From: Pinus tabuliformis
Lineage: Eukaryota > Streptophyta > Pinopsida > Pinales > Pinaceae
Length of the DNA stretch: 64,000 nucleotides
Assembly (NCBI GenBank): GCA_031772625.1
Contig: CM062818.1
Span: 1,283,760,277 to 1,283,824,276, forward strand
Reading direction: 5' to 3'
Part shown: positions 33,304 through 45,440 of the stretch, one piece after another
Position numbering within the stretch: the first letter of the stretch is position 1
How the letters are laid out: each line of letters starts with the position of its first letter
Made by a program: the position numbers and the translations under genes
Notes under the pieces: model-generated
Told to the model about the DNA's origin: nothing
The model's input: only the letters and a program-made list of their open reading frames with translations
The model's database searches: none

Positions 33304-35298
33304 TGTAACACCCTCCTCCCACATTCACCCAAGTAATCATGCCGACCAGGGTAAACATGAGATGAGAAGCTACTATGATCAGATTTAACCTGCTATGTGA
33401 CTTTAAAGAAGTAGAATCGATGAAACATCACACACAGTCATCCAACATCATCAACAAAACCCTTAGGAGACATGTCATCTACTCAAACAACCTATCCCTT
33501 GGTCCCACTGTTGTTTTGGATCTCTTAGGCCACAATCACTCACATGTTATGGGCAAGGGAGCTACCAGAAACCCAAATTTTCTCTCACAGGCTTTCCTTC
33601 CAACGACAAGAGAGAAAAGTTGCTAGTTCTGTGCCAACGACCCCGGGATTTAAGCCAATTTTTTAGGCCCAGAGCCCATGCCACTGCCTAGAATGGAGTG
33701 ATAGCTTAGAATCAATAAAAATACAGGGAAACAATGATGCAAAAGCAATAAACTTAACAATACCATAACCAGACCCCTACTAGCCATGATAGGCATTTCG
33801 TCAAACACATCATCAACATGTAACCTATAGGTGTAAATAAAAAAATTAAGTGTAGGGATCTCATACTTATCTGAGAATCAATATGGACCATTTTTCCCTC
33901 ATTTCATTTTATGCATTATCATCTATTAGGTCATAGACATTATCCATTCATATTCAAGTAAAAACATGCTGAGAGCCATACATAGCTATTGTCATAAAAT
34001 GTACATATAACTAGCATAATAGGAACAAAAATACCATAAACATATCAGCCATCAAAATCCAAATATACATCAATACATTTACACATGAAAATCAAGGGAA
34101 TGAATTTCTCATTAATGAATGCAATGGACCATCCAGAGATGGAACTACCATGTTCCACTTGAGAAAGTCTCTCTTCAGTGAATCACCCCTGTGTCATATT
34201 CCAAGCATGAATGTGGGACTCATAGAACACACCAAAAAACACTAATCAACATGGATGCCACTAGAGTTATCCGCCTACGCCGTGAGGAATTTGAGTTCCC
34301 CCTAGTCTCTCAAGCTTTACCATGCATCCAAAATACAATCTAGGGATCACTATTCCCTACACTGAGACATACTGTCTAGGCCCAATGGAGAGAAAATCCA
34401 CCTCTTGGCTTTACTGTATATCTCACCATTCACCGGCAAGGATTCCTAGGCCCACCGAGGCACACAATTTGGATTTATCGCAACCCAAAGTCCAATTCAA
34501 GGGTTACTAGGCTAGTGGCTTCGTGATCCTCAGTCCAGTTCAGAGACCACTCAGACCATGTGTTTGTCAATTTAGATATTTACCCCCCACAGCTTCGAAT
34601 CCAATCCAGCCATCCCACATAGACCGCATGAGAGAACTCATCTCATCAAAGATATCAGGAAATGGCGAGCCTAGGCTAAAAATACTGTCATACCTGGAAA
34701 AACCCATGCCATGGTAGAATAGAACCACATGCAATCCCATGCATGCCAAATCTAGCAAGGAAAATACACATGCAAGTTGATACCTACAATGAAGCCTGTT
34801 GTAGCTGCTTGATCCTGCCTTTCCTTGCTTGATCTTTTCTTTCTCTTTCCTTCTTTTCCTTTCTTGCTCCAATGCCAAAGTGCTCCAAGAAACTCTAAGT
34901 GTTCAAGAGTATGAGAGAGAGAGATAAGAATGAGAGAGCTCCAAAGTTAAACTGACAAAAGGTTACCAACTGATCCTCAAAAGTATTTTTATGGATGAGG
35001 CCTCTATTTTCTTCACTTTCCATCATTTTCCTTCATTTTCCTCCTCACATGCAACCTGTGACCTTTCGTCTCCCCTTTGTCCTAATTTCCATTATTTTCA
35101 TAAATAATTGTGCCAAAAATGCCAATTTTGCTTTCCAAAGACTTATCCATTGCCTTTGACAATTTCCTTAGCCATATACAACCAAATGAACACCCCCTAG
35201 GATCTGTTGCCCAAAATGCAACTTGGAATAAGTGTCCGATCAACCGTGGTTATTGTTTTTAACTTTTATTACATGGGATTTTCACCAGGGATGTTATA
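33304..35298 (-). mobile_element. 5' LTR of element A
   Basis: A 1995-bp segment, ending on the minus strand in GGGTGTTACA next to the primer-binding site. It starts at 35298 with TATAACATCC (first bases drifted from TGTAA). It is homologous to 8173-10190. A possible core promoter, CCATAAAAATAC, lies on the minus strand near 34985-34996. Confidence 0.87.
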
Positions 35299-35303
35299 GA
35301 CAT
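35299..35303. repeat. target-site duplication GACAT, right copy (element A)
   Basis: Matches 8168-8172. Sequence beyond it continues the 3' end of element E. Confidence 0.85.
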
Positions 35304-35378
35304 AAAGAGATGTAACTATAAATCTTAGTCTTTGTTAGTTGTTCTCTTTTTATAGAACATACAAGATGATGTTACTTT

Positions 35379-35391
35379 AAGGGGGTGGGGT
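35379..35391 (+). promoter_or_regulatory. polypurine tract of element E
   Basis: AAGGGGGTGGGGT lies directly before TGTAACATCCCC. Joined across the A insertion, it lies about 100 bases after the E pol stop at 8157, as expected. Confidence 0.7.
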
Positions 35392-35392
35392 T

Positions 35393-36112
35393 TGTAACAT
35401 CCCCTGTTTTGACTCTTGTATTTTGTAATACTAAAGGTAACTATAACACCAACATGGAGAAACAACAATTGGCTTAAACATTATTTTAACCCTTCCTAAT
35501 TATTAATTAAGGGTAATTAAACTTGTTGAAGGAAGGGGAAATCTACGGATCAGAGTCCGAGGACGTTGCTTTTTTTACTTTCTCATCATTTTTTTAAAAA
35601 CCGAGACCCATACCCAGTCAAATTAAATGTTCAGGTTTCTTACAAAACTGAAAAGGGCATTGCATGTCAAAATTTTAATGTGAAACAATTAGGGCCGAAC
35701 TGGGGTGGGAAAGCATATTGGCAGTTCATTTATGAGAACAAGATTGGACTATGGTGGTTCCCACTCCCGTATTTCTCTCTTGTAGATAAAGGATACAATC
35801 TCAAGATGTGAAGGAACCAAAGAGCTAAGGAAATTCTCTCTCAGTCGTGCCAAGAGACACAGGTGAAATTCTACATTTATGTACAAAAGAAATGAAATTG
35901 AGATTCAGTTCACTTATTTGATAGGAAGATAGTTTCTCAATAGTTTACTTTCAAAAGTTTCTAATGGTCCATGCAATTGGATTTTCCTCCCCCTTTCTAA
36001 TTTATGAGGCCCTATGACCTTGAACCTATACCCTATGACTTTATGTGTTAACTACCATGACAATGATTGAGGTCACTGAAACCCTTGTGTGAGCTTGTGT
36101 TGCCAGTGTGCT
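35393..36112 (+). mobile_element. 3' LTR of element E, right end not defined
   Basis: Starts TGTAACATCCCC right after a polypurine tract. It has no coding signal; the frame 35566-35811 has no recognised domain. The LTR may continue past the D insertion (36113-36689), because no clear CA end is visible before it. The matching 5' LTR was not found. Confidence 0.5.
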
Positions 36113-36689
36113 TGTAATAAACCTACAGATATAATAAAATATTTGACAAAAATAAATTCAAGAGCCAATTTGAGAATAACATAAAATGCTTCTTTATTAA
36201 TATCAAACCCTTGGGGTAGGGTAACACCATACAATCACTCCTTAAGGAAGGAGAACACTCCACAAGCCATATGCTTGTCACTACAAAACAATACTTGACA
36301 TATCTCCAATGGAGAGTCTCTAGCCTCTATATAGGCTTCATAGATACAATACCATGGGTAATACCATTTGTAATACCATGATCCCTCAATACCATACATC
36401 CAATACCATGGGATTATCACATCATTCCCTAACTACTTGTGGTCCTTTGCGTAAAGCGGGTTCAACTTTAATTATGAAACTATGGCCCATTTATTCATAA
36501 TACTTAACTAAACTAACTAACTATGGTCCCTTTTTATTATGAGGGTTCAACCACTTACAATCATCATTAGTGCAAGTAACCATTTACGAGATTTATTTAC
36601 TAAACTAACTAATTGTGGCCCCCCTTTTATATCACATTATTCCCTTAGGTATGTCCCTGGATACCCCATATTATCCATCCTTAGCTATA
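36113..36689 (-). mobile_element. solo LTR related to element C (D)
   Basis: The minus strand matches the C LTR from GATAATATGGGG, through the ACCACAAGTAGTTA region and CCTATATAGAGGCTAGAGACTC, to GGTTTGATATTAATAAAG. It is about 145 bp longer, with an internal duplicated part (36480-36610). No gag or partner LTR adjoins it. Its ends are approximate, and no target duplication is visible. Confidence 0.75.
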
Positions 36690-36718
36690 CTAGAGTGTTG
36701 TTCAAGGATTTAGATTCA

Positions 36719-36899
36719 AGCACTAAGTGCTTGCTTCTGGCCGATGAACCATGTAATGTTTATAGTTTGGCTGATGAACCACTTAGTGCTTGCCTTTGGC
36801 TAATGAACCAATAACCTCTTTCTGAATAGTTAATCACACCATTGGGTGATTTCCTTGGATGATGAAACACTAAGTGATTTCCAATTAGTTTTTAAACCA
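36719..36899. repeat. degenerate about 30-bp tandem repeats
   Basis: Six or so units of 28-31 bases end in GATGAACCA-like sequence, with CACTAAGTGCTTGC-like cores. A further relic lies near 37010-37030. Confidence 0.65.
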
Positions 36900-37220
36900 C
36901 ATGTATAATGGATTCAATCATTGGAATTGAGCAACATATATTTTTCTAGAATTTAGGTGAAGCCCTATGTTTTCAATCTTGGAGAGTAAGTGAGTAACTA
37001 TGGTGCTTACTACCAAATAATAGTTGATGAACCACCTAGAAAATGGGTTCCATCTCCTGAGTGTTTGACCAATCCATGAGTGTGAATTTTTCCTATGCAA
37101 GCATCCCCTTGGACTTTGAATTCAACTTGGGGATGGCCAAATACAAGAGATATTGTAGTGTAGACGAACTATGGTTGGGTAGAGAATGGAAGTCCCTCCT
37201 CCAGTTTCCAACAAATCTAA
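36900..37220. other. unassigned sequence left of element F
   Basis: No frame or repeat of note is visible. It may be the rest of the E LTR or older host sequence. Confidence 0.4.
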
Positions 37221-37225
37221 CTCAT

Positions 37226-37826
37226 TGATCTGAAATCAAAGAGGAATGAAACAACTTATAGATATACTCATAAACATAGAGATGCAATAGAAAAACACTT
37301 CATTTCATTAATAGAAAAATACTGAACTATCCTTACAAACAAAATGGAAATAAGATAGCTCGAACGATGTTAGCTTATCTCTGAGAAGAGATGTGGCAGC
37401 TACATGCCTCTTAACTGAGTTACAATGAGGCTCAAGGGCCTTTTTATTGTTGAATAATAACAGAAAGCCCTAAACCACCAAAACCCTAACCCAAGGAGAT
37501 GTAACACCAAGAGTTTATGGGCCCAGTTGGGGTTAGTTGGGCAACCAACTTCCCGAGGTCGTAACTTGGTCATATTATCTCTGTTTGATGTGTATGATAC
37601 CTCGTTGGAAATATCTCTATGAGGGCTACAGCTACTAATGAAATTACTTTTGCAAAAAAAAAAAAAACGTCGTTTAGGGCCTCAAAACGGCTTCAGGAGT
37701 TTAGGACCCGAAATTTTTCCAAAAATAGTAAACTGTGATACAATTAAGGAAACCAAAAAACTGAAAGAAACAATGGTGAGGGTCCAAGTGGAATAGGTTG
37801 GTGGCCACCAATATCCACCTGGATCA
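37226..37826 (-). mobile_element. 3' LTR of element F
   Basis: Minus strand TGATCCAGGTGGATATTGG...AGATCA. It aligns with 42392-42874 plus 45982-46113. Confidence 0.88.
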
Positions 37827-37842
37827 GTCCTCCCCCCTTAGG
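37827..37842 (-). promoter_or_regulatory. polypurine tract of element F
   Basis: The minus strand reads CCTAAGGGGGGAGGAC directly before the LTR start. Confidence 0.75.
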
Positions 37843-37849
37843 AAGAAAT

Positions 37850-39160
37850 GGTCCCCATTGCATTTAGTTCCTCCATGAGATGAGGAAACTTCTGATGAAC
37901 TTGGTCCCTAGTGAGCCATTTCCCTTGGTGAAGGAGTTGGCCTGCTTTGACAACTTGATATAGTTGTATCCATTGTTGCCAAGTGTTCTTGATCTAGGTG
38001 TCCAGGATCTGATCAGTTGTGGCTTGTTCCATGCAATTCGGGTTGAGCTCTGTTGGTGTGAGTTGTTCTGCAATATCAGATGTGTCCAAAAATGGTGGAA
38101 AGTATGACCGAAGGTGATCAACATTGAACATTGGGTGTAGACCAAGGAATGGTGGGATGTTGAGCTCAAAGGAATTGTTCCTGACAACCTTGGTGATGGT
38201 GTATGACCCATATCGGAGCAGGTGCTCCTTTTGCAAATGTAGCCAAGCCCACATAGAATTTGTGTGGCACTCGATGCTTGTACTTAGTATAGGATTTCTC
38301 CAATATATCATGGACCTGTTGGTAGATGTGTTAAATGCGCTCAATGAAGTTGTTAGCTCTTCCAGCTTCAGATTACATGCGAGACGAATCTACCTGAGTG
38401 GCTACAAATGGTATGGCCACATCAATGGAGCATAATGGATGAAATCCCATCCCTACCTGAAAGGGGTTGTGGCTTGTTGAGTTGTGGAGAGCTCTGTTGT
38501 AGCTGTGTTGGACATAGAGGAGAATTTCATCCCATGTGCCTGGATGCTTCAAGTTGTACATGCACAAAATGTGTACAATCATCTTGTTGACAACCTTTGT
38601 TTGACCATCAGTTTGGGGATGTAAAGCCATGGACTTAGTGAGTTTTGTATCCAGCATCGACCAGAGACTTGACGAAAATGCACTTAGGAATCTGTTGTCT
38701 CAATCTGAGATAATGGACTGTGGGATCCCAAAGTGTGCCCAAACTCGCTCAAAGAAGAGCTTAACAATGGCCTTTTCTGTGATACTCTTATTGCAGGATG
38801 CCTTGATGGCCATCTTAGAGAATTTGTCGACGACCATGAAAACACAATCGTTTCATGCTTAGTAGAAGGAAGGCCCGATATATAATCCATGGAGACAGAT
38901 TCCCAAGGCCGACTAGGAGTAGGTAGAGGAGTATACAAGCCTTTCTTCTTGATGGTTGGTTTGGAAATGGTGCAGGCAGTGCAACATCTGATGTAATTCC
39001 AAACATCTTGACAAAGTTTTGGCCAATAAAAATACTTTTGCAATACTGCCACAATTTTCTCTACTCTGAAATGTCCAGCGACCTGACTGTAGTGTGCCTC
39101 CCAAATCATCTTGGCATGCTCACTTGAAGGAACACATATGTGTCCCAAGTGACATAAAAA
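37850..39160 (-). pseudogene. integrase and C-terminal region of element F pol
   Basis: The minus frame 39148-38684 has the zinc finger (HYSQVAGHFRVEKIVA, CCTACTISK) and the core start VSMDYISGLP. Later frames give IISD for the second Asp. 38657-38373 carries HPQTDGQTKVVNKM, where the catalytic Glu has become Lys. 38344-37994 holds the C-terminal FELNIPPFLGLHPMFNVDHL and a tail ending ELNAMGTISS with a stop near 37848. The protein would insert element DNA. The lost Glu and frame breaks rule out activity. Confidence 0.82.
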
Positions 39161-39164
39161 TGCA

Positions 39165-40660
39165 TCCTAAAGGTGAAAATTTGGAACTTTCTTCCCTTCC
39201 AAGAGTGTTTGGTATATGTTGTCGAATTCTGGATTGCTCTTGTAAAGATGCAGCCACCCTGATGTCTCGTTCCCACAGGAGTCGAGCACAGTGATTAGTG
39301 CCATGACTGGTGGTCGGCTGAGGCAATCAACGACATTATTGGTTTTGTCGTTCTTATACTTAATGTTTAAATGGAAATGTTGCAGATAGGTGGACCATTT
39401 TTTATGACGATCGTTCTGCAACTTCCCTTGTGTCTGTATGAACTGTAGAGGCCTATGGTCTATGTGGATGAATGTTTCCTTCCCCAGAATGTAATGCTTC
39501 CATTGGTGGCAGGACTGCAAAATGGAATACATTTCTTTGTCATAAGTGGGGTACTTTCAAACTGTGTCTGGAAGTGTCTCACTATGGTAAGTCACTGGAT
39601 TCCCATGTTGAGTAAGAACTGCACCAATAGCATAATTAGAGGCATCTGTCTCAATCTCAAATGGTTGTTTTAGGTCTGGTAATGTGAGCATTGGTGTAGA
39701 ACAGAGGCGATTCTTCAACTCGGAGAACACCCTATGTTGGGTCTCCGATAAAAAGAACTTGGCTTTCACTCCACCCTTGGTGACTTGACTTAAAGGCTAA
39801 GCAATATGAGAGAACCCAACACGAACCTATGGTATAAATTGGAAAGACCCAAGAAGCTGTGGAGCTCTGTTAGAGTGGTTGGAGTTGGCCAATCCCAAAT
39901 TACTTGTATCTTGGATGGGTCCACATGTACACCCTAATCATCAATGATGTACCCCAGATATTGAACCTAGGTTAGGCCAAAGGTACATTTCTCCAAGTTA
40001 GCACACATCTTGTGTTGTCGAAGTGTTTGAAGGATCTATCGAATATGGTGGAGGTGTTCTTCCCAACTCTGGTTGAAGATTAAGATGTCATCTAAATACA
40101 CCACCATGAATGCATTGGTTAAGGGTCGCAAGATGTCGTCCATCAGTCTCATGAAGGTTGTAGGGGCGTTCATCAATCCGAACGACATGACTAACCATTC
40201 AAAAAGGCCCTCCTTGGATTTGAAGGTAGTCTTTCACACATCGGAGGGTTCGATAGGCACTTGATGATAACCTAATTTCAAGTCAATCTTGTTGAAATAT
40301 TTGGCCCCCTTGAGCTGGTCCAGAAGGTCATCAATCCAGAGGATTGGGTACCTATTCCAGATAGTAATCTTGTTCAGCACCTGATAGTCAATACAGAGCC
40401 TCCAGGGCCCATCCTTTTCCTGTACCAATACAATTTGGCTCCCATAGGGTGATGAGCTTGGCTTGATGTGCCATTTCTGCAGTAGTTCCTGAATCTGCCT
40501 CTTGATCTCATCACTCTCAAAAATAGATTGTCAATAGATCAGTCCATTGGGCAGCGGTGAGCTCGGGTCAGATCAATGGAGTGCTTGACCTGACAGTGCA
40601 GAGGTACCCTTGTGGGTGAAGTGAAAATGTCCCTGTAATCCTCCATGACCTTTTCCATCT
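39165..40660 (-). pseudogene. reverse transcriptase and RNase H of element F pol
   Basis: Minus strand 40428-40234 encodes GPWRLCIDYQVLNKITIWNR and KIDLKLGYHQVPIEPSDV. Near 40090 the catalytic motif VVYLDDILI is intact. 39769-39557 carries the RNase H start (IETDASNYAIGAVLTQHGNP). 39532-39167 carries IHIDHRPLQFIQTQGKLQND and NVVDCLSR. The segments lie in different frames or are separated by stops. This is the best-preserved catalytic RT motif in the window, but the gene is still broken. Confidence 0.84.
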
Positions 40661-40661
40661 G

Positions 40662-41330
40662 TTGCTACTATGCAGAGGATCCCTGTCTGGAAGTCGTGGC
40701 CACAACCTTCTTCTTGCCTTGGGGATGAATCATAAGGAAAAAAAATTTCATGGTCTGGGAAATAATCTTATTGCATTGCTTTGCAGTGATCAAAGAGATG
40801 GTGGTAGGCGGGGCTACCTCCGGTATCCTGTATAACTTATTAGCCAAAGTAATAATCATAGAGCAAGGTCTAGACTCATATACATCGTGTTGCTTCCACA
40901 AGTACAGTTGTCCTAACAATACATCAGAAACTTCAAGAGGAGCAACATCACATAATACCTCATCCGTGAAGGCCTTGATGCTATAGGGAAGGCGACACTG
41001 CTGGCTGACACGAAGATCTCGTCCTTGATGAAGCTACCTGATGGTGTATGATTGTGGATGTTTTTTAGTCTTTAGGGCCAGTCGTGTCATGACTTCTACT
41101 GAAATGAGGTTCTTTTAGCTCCTGCCATCGATAATGAATAGCAGCGGAGAACCCTTCACCAACATCTATGAGTGGAAGAGGCGTTCCCCCTCCTATGGAT
41201 CTTTAGGCTCAATTTTTTGGATCTTTGTGGTGGCTTAGGGCTCTACATCAATGATCTGCTTCCCTTCGTCAGTCCCCTTATCGGATTCTGATTCAGAGTT
41301 GGAGCCTGCATCTGATTCAAATGCCTTCAA
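40662..41330 (-). pseudogene. protease-like region of element F
   Basis: Minus-strand frames between gag and RT include MLVKGSPLLFIIDGRS near 41160-41115, where an IDGRS motif stands in the retropepsin active-site position (usually IDSGA or IDSGS). VSDVLLGQLYLWKQHDVYESRP at 40935-40870 matches the protease C-terminal part. Stops interrupt the frame. Confidence 0.62.
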
Positions 41331-41334
41331 CTCG

Positions 41335-42290
41335 GCCACCAGTCACTGCTTGGCCCGAAACTCACTTGTATTGTGAGTGGAGTTCTTATGGAACTCACAC
41401 CATTTTCCCGTATCCTTCTTCATCTTCGTGGTGTTGTTCTTTACTTGTGGCTTCGACGGGTTGTCTTGGGTAGCCCTGCCTTGGCTTGGTCCCTTAGTCT
41501 ATGGTTTGGGGGCACCTTTTTCTTTCTTTGGATTCGCGGATCCAAATTCCTGCTTCTTCTATTTAAACTTCTACTCAATCTTTACAACATACTGATACGT
41601 TGTGTCAAGCGAGGAAATGTCTAGGAACTCCATATCATCCTAGATGTACTTGTGTAGACAACCGTGGTACTTGAGCAACAAATGCCACTCAATATCCTTG
41701 ATACCTAGCTTCGTGCGAAGGGTATGGAAAGTATTTGTGAACTCCAACACATCTTGGTCCCTTCCCTGCCGTAGTGTGGTCCACTTTATGTATTTATCTT
41801 CATAGTTCCCGATAGGGTAATACTGTTCCTTGATGGCGTCTCAGAAAGAATTCCAAGTGGGTGCAGCTGAAAACAATGAGGGTTCACTCTCATCCTTTTT
41901 TTCACAGTAGGTTTCCCACTAGTCCTTGACATGTGGGACAGCTTTGAGAAGTGCAAATGTAATATTTTCCTGATTGGAAAAGTCATGAACTGAAAAATAT
42001 CCTTCCAATAGATATAACCATTTATCTACTACATTTTCATCTATTAGGCCTTTGAATATGGGAATATCGAAGTTAATTTGTACCTTAAAAGGAGTGGTGC
42101 CTCCAGAGTGGTTGTTGGATGAAGATGCATCGCCTTTGGGTAGCCATCGAAGGATCTGGGCAAAGTTATCCATCATCGCGTCCCTCTGTCACTTGAGGGC
42201 TTCTTTAGGCAACATTTTGAAAGGATCTCTAGCCCCCTCATCTTTCTTTTCTTCCACCATGGGAGGTCATCGGGTTTTGCGAGGTTGATC
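41335..42290 (-). pseudogene. gag of element F
   Basis: The minus frame 42176-41919 has PFKVQINFDIPIFKGLIDEN, KWLYLLEGYFSVHDF and ITFALLKAVPHVKD, a gypsy gag N-terminal domain. 41900-41600 continues with WTTLRQGRDQDVLEFTNTF and GIKDIEWHLL. A knuckle of CX2HX4HX4C type lies near 41403-41360 (CEFHKNSTHNTSEF, last Cys lost). Upstream, 42260-42180 encodes a charged start region. Stops and frame changes recur. Confidence 0.78.
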
Positions 42291-42372
42291 CTGCAATGGT
42301 TCAACTAGATCAAGCCCTAACTCCTTATACCCTGACCTCACTGGGGACATGCAAAGAAAAACAGAGAAAGAG

Positions 42373-42390
42373 CAGACCTCTCTGATTCCA
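42373..42390 (-). promoter_or_regulatory. primer-binding site of element F
   Basis: The minus strand reads TGGAATCAGAGAGGTCTG one base after the LTR end, a drifted form of the Met-tRNA primer site. Confidence 0.65.
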
Positions 42391-42869
42391 CTGATCTGAA
42401 CTTAAACAAGAACGCAACAACTTACATATATACTCATAAACATAGAGATGCAGCAAAAAAACAATTCAATTTAAATTCAATAGAAAAATACTTAACTATG
42501 CTTACAAACAAAATGGAAATAAGATAGCTCGGGCGATGATAGATTATCTCTGAGAAGAGATGTGGGGGATACATGCCTCTGAACTGAGTTACAATGAGGC
42601 TCAAGGGCCTTTTTATTATTTAACAATAAGAGAAAACCCTAAACAACCAAAACTCTAACCCAAGGAGATGTAACACCAAGAGTCTATGGGCCCCGTTGGG
42701 GTTAGTTGGGCAGCCAACTTCCCGGGGTTGTAACTTGGTCATATTATCTCCGCTTGAAGTGTATGATACCTCATTGGAAAGATCTCTCCAAGGACTACAA
42801 CTACCAATGCAATTACTTGAGCAATCACTGAGAGAATATTTCCAAAAAATGTCGTTTAGGGCCTCAAAA

Positions 42870-42874
42870 CAGCT
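42870..42874. repeat. target-site duplication CAGCT, left copy (insertion G)
   Basis: Matches 45977-45981. The partner F LTR has one CGGCT at this place. Confidence 0.8.
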
Positions 42875-45160
42875 TGTTGTCGCGCAGATTGACACGACAA
42901 CGATCAGACCGGGGGCTGTCACTTTGATCCCCGATCTCTCCGTTTAAGCCTGTCTCCCATGGCTAAGGGGGGTAGACCCTATGATATGACGAAGACCAAC
43001 TGTCAACCAATTGGTTGGGAGACACGAGATACGATATGATAAGCACTAAAACGATTTGATTAATTTAGCAGACCAGTGCCTTAAGAGATTGTTGTTAAAA
43101 CGATTACTTGTTAGATGATATAGAAACATAAACCGTGAACAGCAATCATTTGTCATCACAAGATATCAGCTAAACTCACAATGCTCTTAGAATGACCAGC
43201 AACTGAAAATTTTGAAAAGATGAATGCTTTTAAACCACCACGAGAATCATTAACCAAATATCGTATTCGTATCTCGACTTAAAAATTTAGATCTCAGCAT
43301 GAAAGATATAACATGATGATTCCCGAAAACAACTGGATCATGGCAAAAGAAAAATTTCCACAAAATTTTTATAATGTTTTACATTTTTTTTTTTTTTTAA
43401 ATAAATTTTTTTATATATTTTTATGAATTTTAACACTTAATTAAAATCTAAGAAAATTCTAAACTAAAACATTCAAATGAAAATCTAAGTCTAACACATT
43501 AAAATCTAATTAAAACAAATCTAAAGAAAATTTAAATCTAAATAATTACAAACTAACAATAAACTATAACTAAAAAACTATATAAAAAAGAACAAAAAAA
43601 AAATTAAAACATGATTTAATATATACAAAAACTAAAAATCTAAAATCTAACTCTTCACGTAAACATTTTTTTTTTTTTAATTTAATTGAAATCTAACTAT
43701 ATAAAAAATGAAACTTTAAACTAACCAAAATAACCTACGCTACTGATCCTTTTTATATACATATTTTTTTATTATTTAAATCAAAGTGCTAAACGAAATT
43801 CAATTTAAAGTTTTAAAAGAAATAAAAAAGGAAAACGAAACTATATTTGAACCTACGCAGAACTCGATCTACCTGATACGCAAATGTAAACCCAAGCCGC
43901 TGAAACGACTATCTCTCGGCCACCGGAGGAAGGAAATCCAGCATCGAAGCAAATTTATTTTTTTATTTTTTATTTTTTTACAGTCGACGGCAGGGGATAT
44001 TGATTTGAAGATTAAACGTAGACATGGTGAAGAAATTTACCTGGAGTATGCAGAATGAATTCGCTTTTTCTTACTGTGACTGTCGGCGGATTCAATGAAT
44101 CATCAAATCTGAGGGTTTGTGAATGGAGCAGTGGCGCGTTGAAAGATCATAGCCAATGGGGAGAGAAAATACCGTGACCCTGGCGTTTTCGATTTAGCTT
44201 TACGCCTCCAAACGTACCATCAAACCCAGAACATGGATACTCTTGACAGCAGCGGTTTTAAATCTTACGCATATGCATATGCTCGCCCCTGCAAATATAC
44301 GCATGACAGGCCAAGCAAATCCATGGGTTGACAAATGCCAAGATCCAAAATTGTGACCCCGCCTCAGACATAAATGAAAAATTCTTAACGCAGGCAAAAG
44401 GAAACGATAAGACTGATAAGAGTTTTGGTGCCACTGTTTGCAAGTATGCAGTCCTTTGGTAACCAGATGGCGGTGCGGAGAAAGTATCAGATAGTATCTC
44501 TCTGAAAACCCTGTACAAGAAAACAAAACCCTAATGAAAACTGCATAAAGCAAAAAATTTGAAACCCTAGATTAATTTACTGATTTGGCCCCTTAACAGC
44601 CAGATTCAGCAATAAGCACAGAAATATTTTAAAGAATAAAAAATTCAGGTTTTCACTATGAAGAACTTCAGAAAATCTCTCATGCAATTTAGAAAAATAA
44701 ACTGAATGATAGACCCAGGATCAAATCCAACTGGGCTCAGCAAAAAATGCTTGCGGGAGTTGGCTGGTTCAGCCGAGAACTTCCCCTAACGCCTGCCAAT
44801 CTTCTTCAGTAAGAGTTTTCCTGCACAGCTCACCTCAACCATCAGTAAAGAGGGCAAAAATGCTGCTAGATCTCAAAAAGTAATGGAGATACCTGCCATT
44901 ACTTCAGAGACCGTAACACCACTCAAACCCTAGCAAGTGAACAAGATACCTGTGCTCACAATACTCTACAATAAGCTATTATTAATGGCTGAAAATAAAA
45001 TATGCAGAAAATTAAACAATCTCACAGCATTTCAAGAGAGTAACACCAGCAAGATATGGACCCCAAAGTCTTCTTTTATTAACCAGAAACAGATTTACAA
45101 GAGAGCCTCTTCAGTACCAGACTCACAGATCTTATATCTCTGAAATGACCCCTAGCACCC

Positions 45161-45168
45161 TATATAAA
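45161..45168 (+). promoter_or_regulatory. possible TATA element in G
   Basis: TATATAAA preceded by CCTAGCACCC. This is the only strong core-promoter match I see in G. Confidence 0.4.
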
Positions 45169-45289
45169 GGAAATGATCCCAACGGCTAGTTCGAGTGATC
45201 CATGTCGAAATGATCTCGACTGTCGATGAAGATCAAGACATCTCTTAATCTCATCCGTAGAAAAAAATAATATTTTGCATGCATTCACT

Positions 45290-45440
45290 TAAAATATTAT
45301 TATTTTATTATTTTAGGGTTTTTGCTCTATTTTATAATTTTTTATTATTTTTTATTTATTTCATTTTTTTTTAATTTTTATTTATTTTATTATTTTTTAA
45401 TTTTTATTTATTTTTTATTTTTTAATTCATTTTTTAAATG
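45290..45440. repeat. T/A low-complexity tract in G
   Basis: Repeated TTATTTTTTA/TTTATTTATT words without a fixed period. Confidence 0.8.

Larger units (their letters stand above)
8173..35298 (-). mobile_element. element A: Ty3/gypsy LTR retrotransposon carrying nested B and C
   Basis: Two related LTRs of about 2 kb in the same orientation (8173-10190 and 33304-35298) bound the unit. The 5-bp duplication GACAT flanks it. The primer-binding site lies beside the right LTR and the polypurine tract beside the left one, so the element is on the minus strand. Its internal region is interrupted between 15096 and 32210 by element B. Removing B (and C inside it) leaves roughly 10 kb. Coding order on the minus strand is gag, protease, RT/RNase H, integrase and a chromodomain-like tail. 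All are damaged. Confidence 0.88.

Noticed and set aside
43786-44058. 90-residue Lys-rich frame in G
   Set aside because: It sits in an A-rich stretch of an LTR-like unit, with no homologous pattern or second copy.
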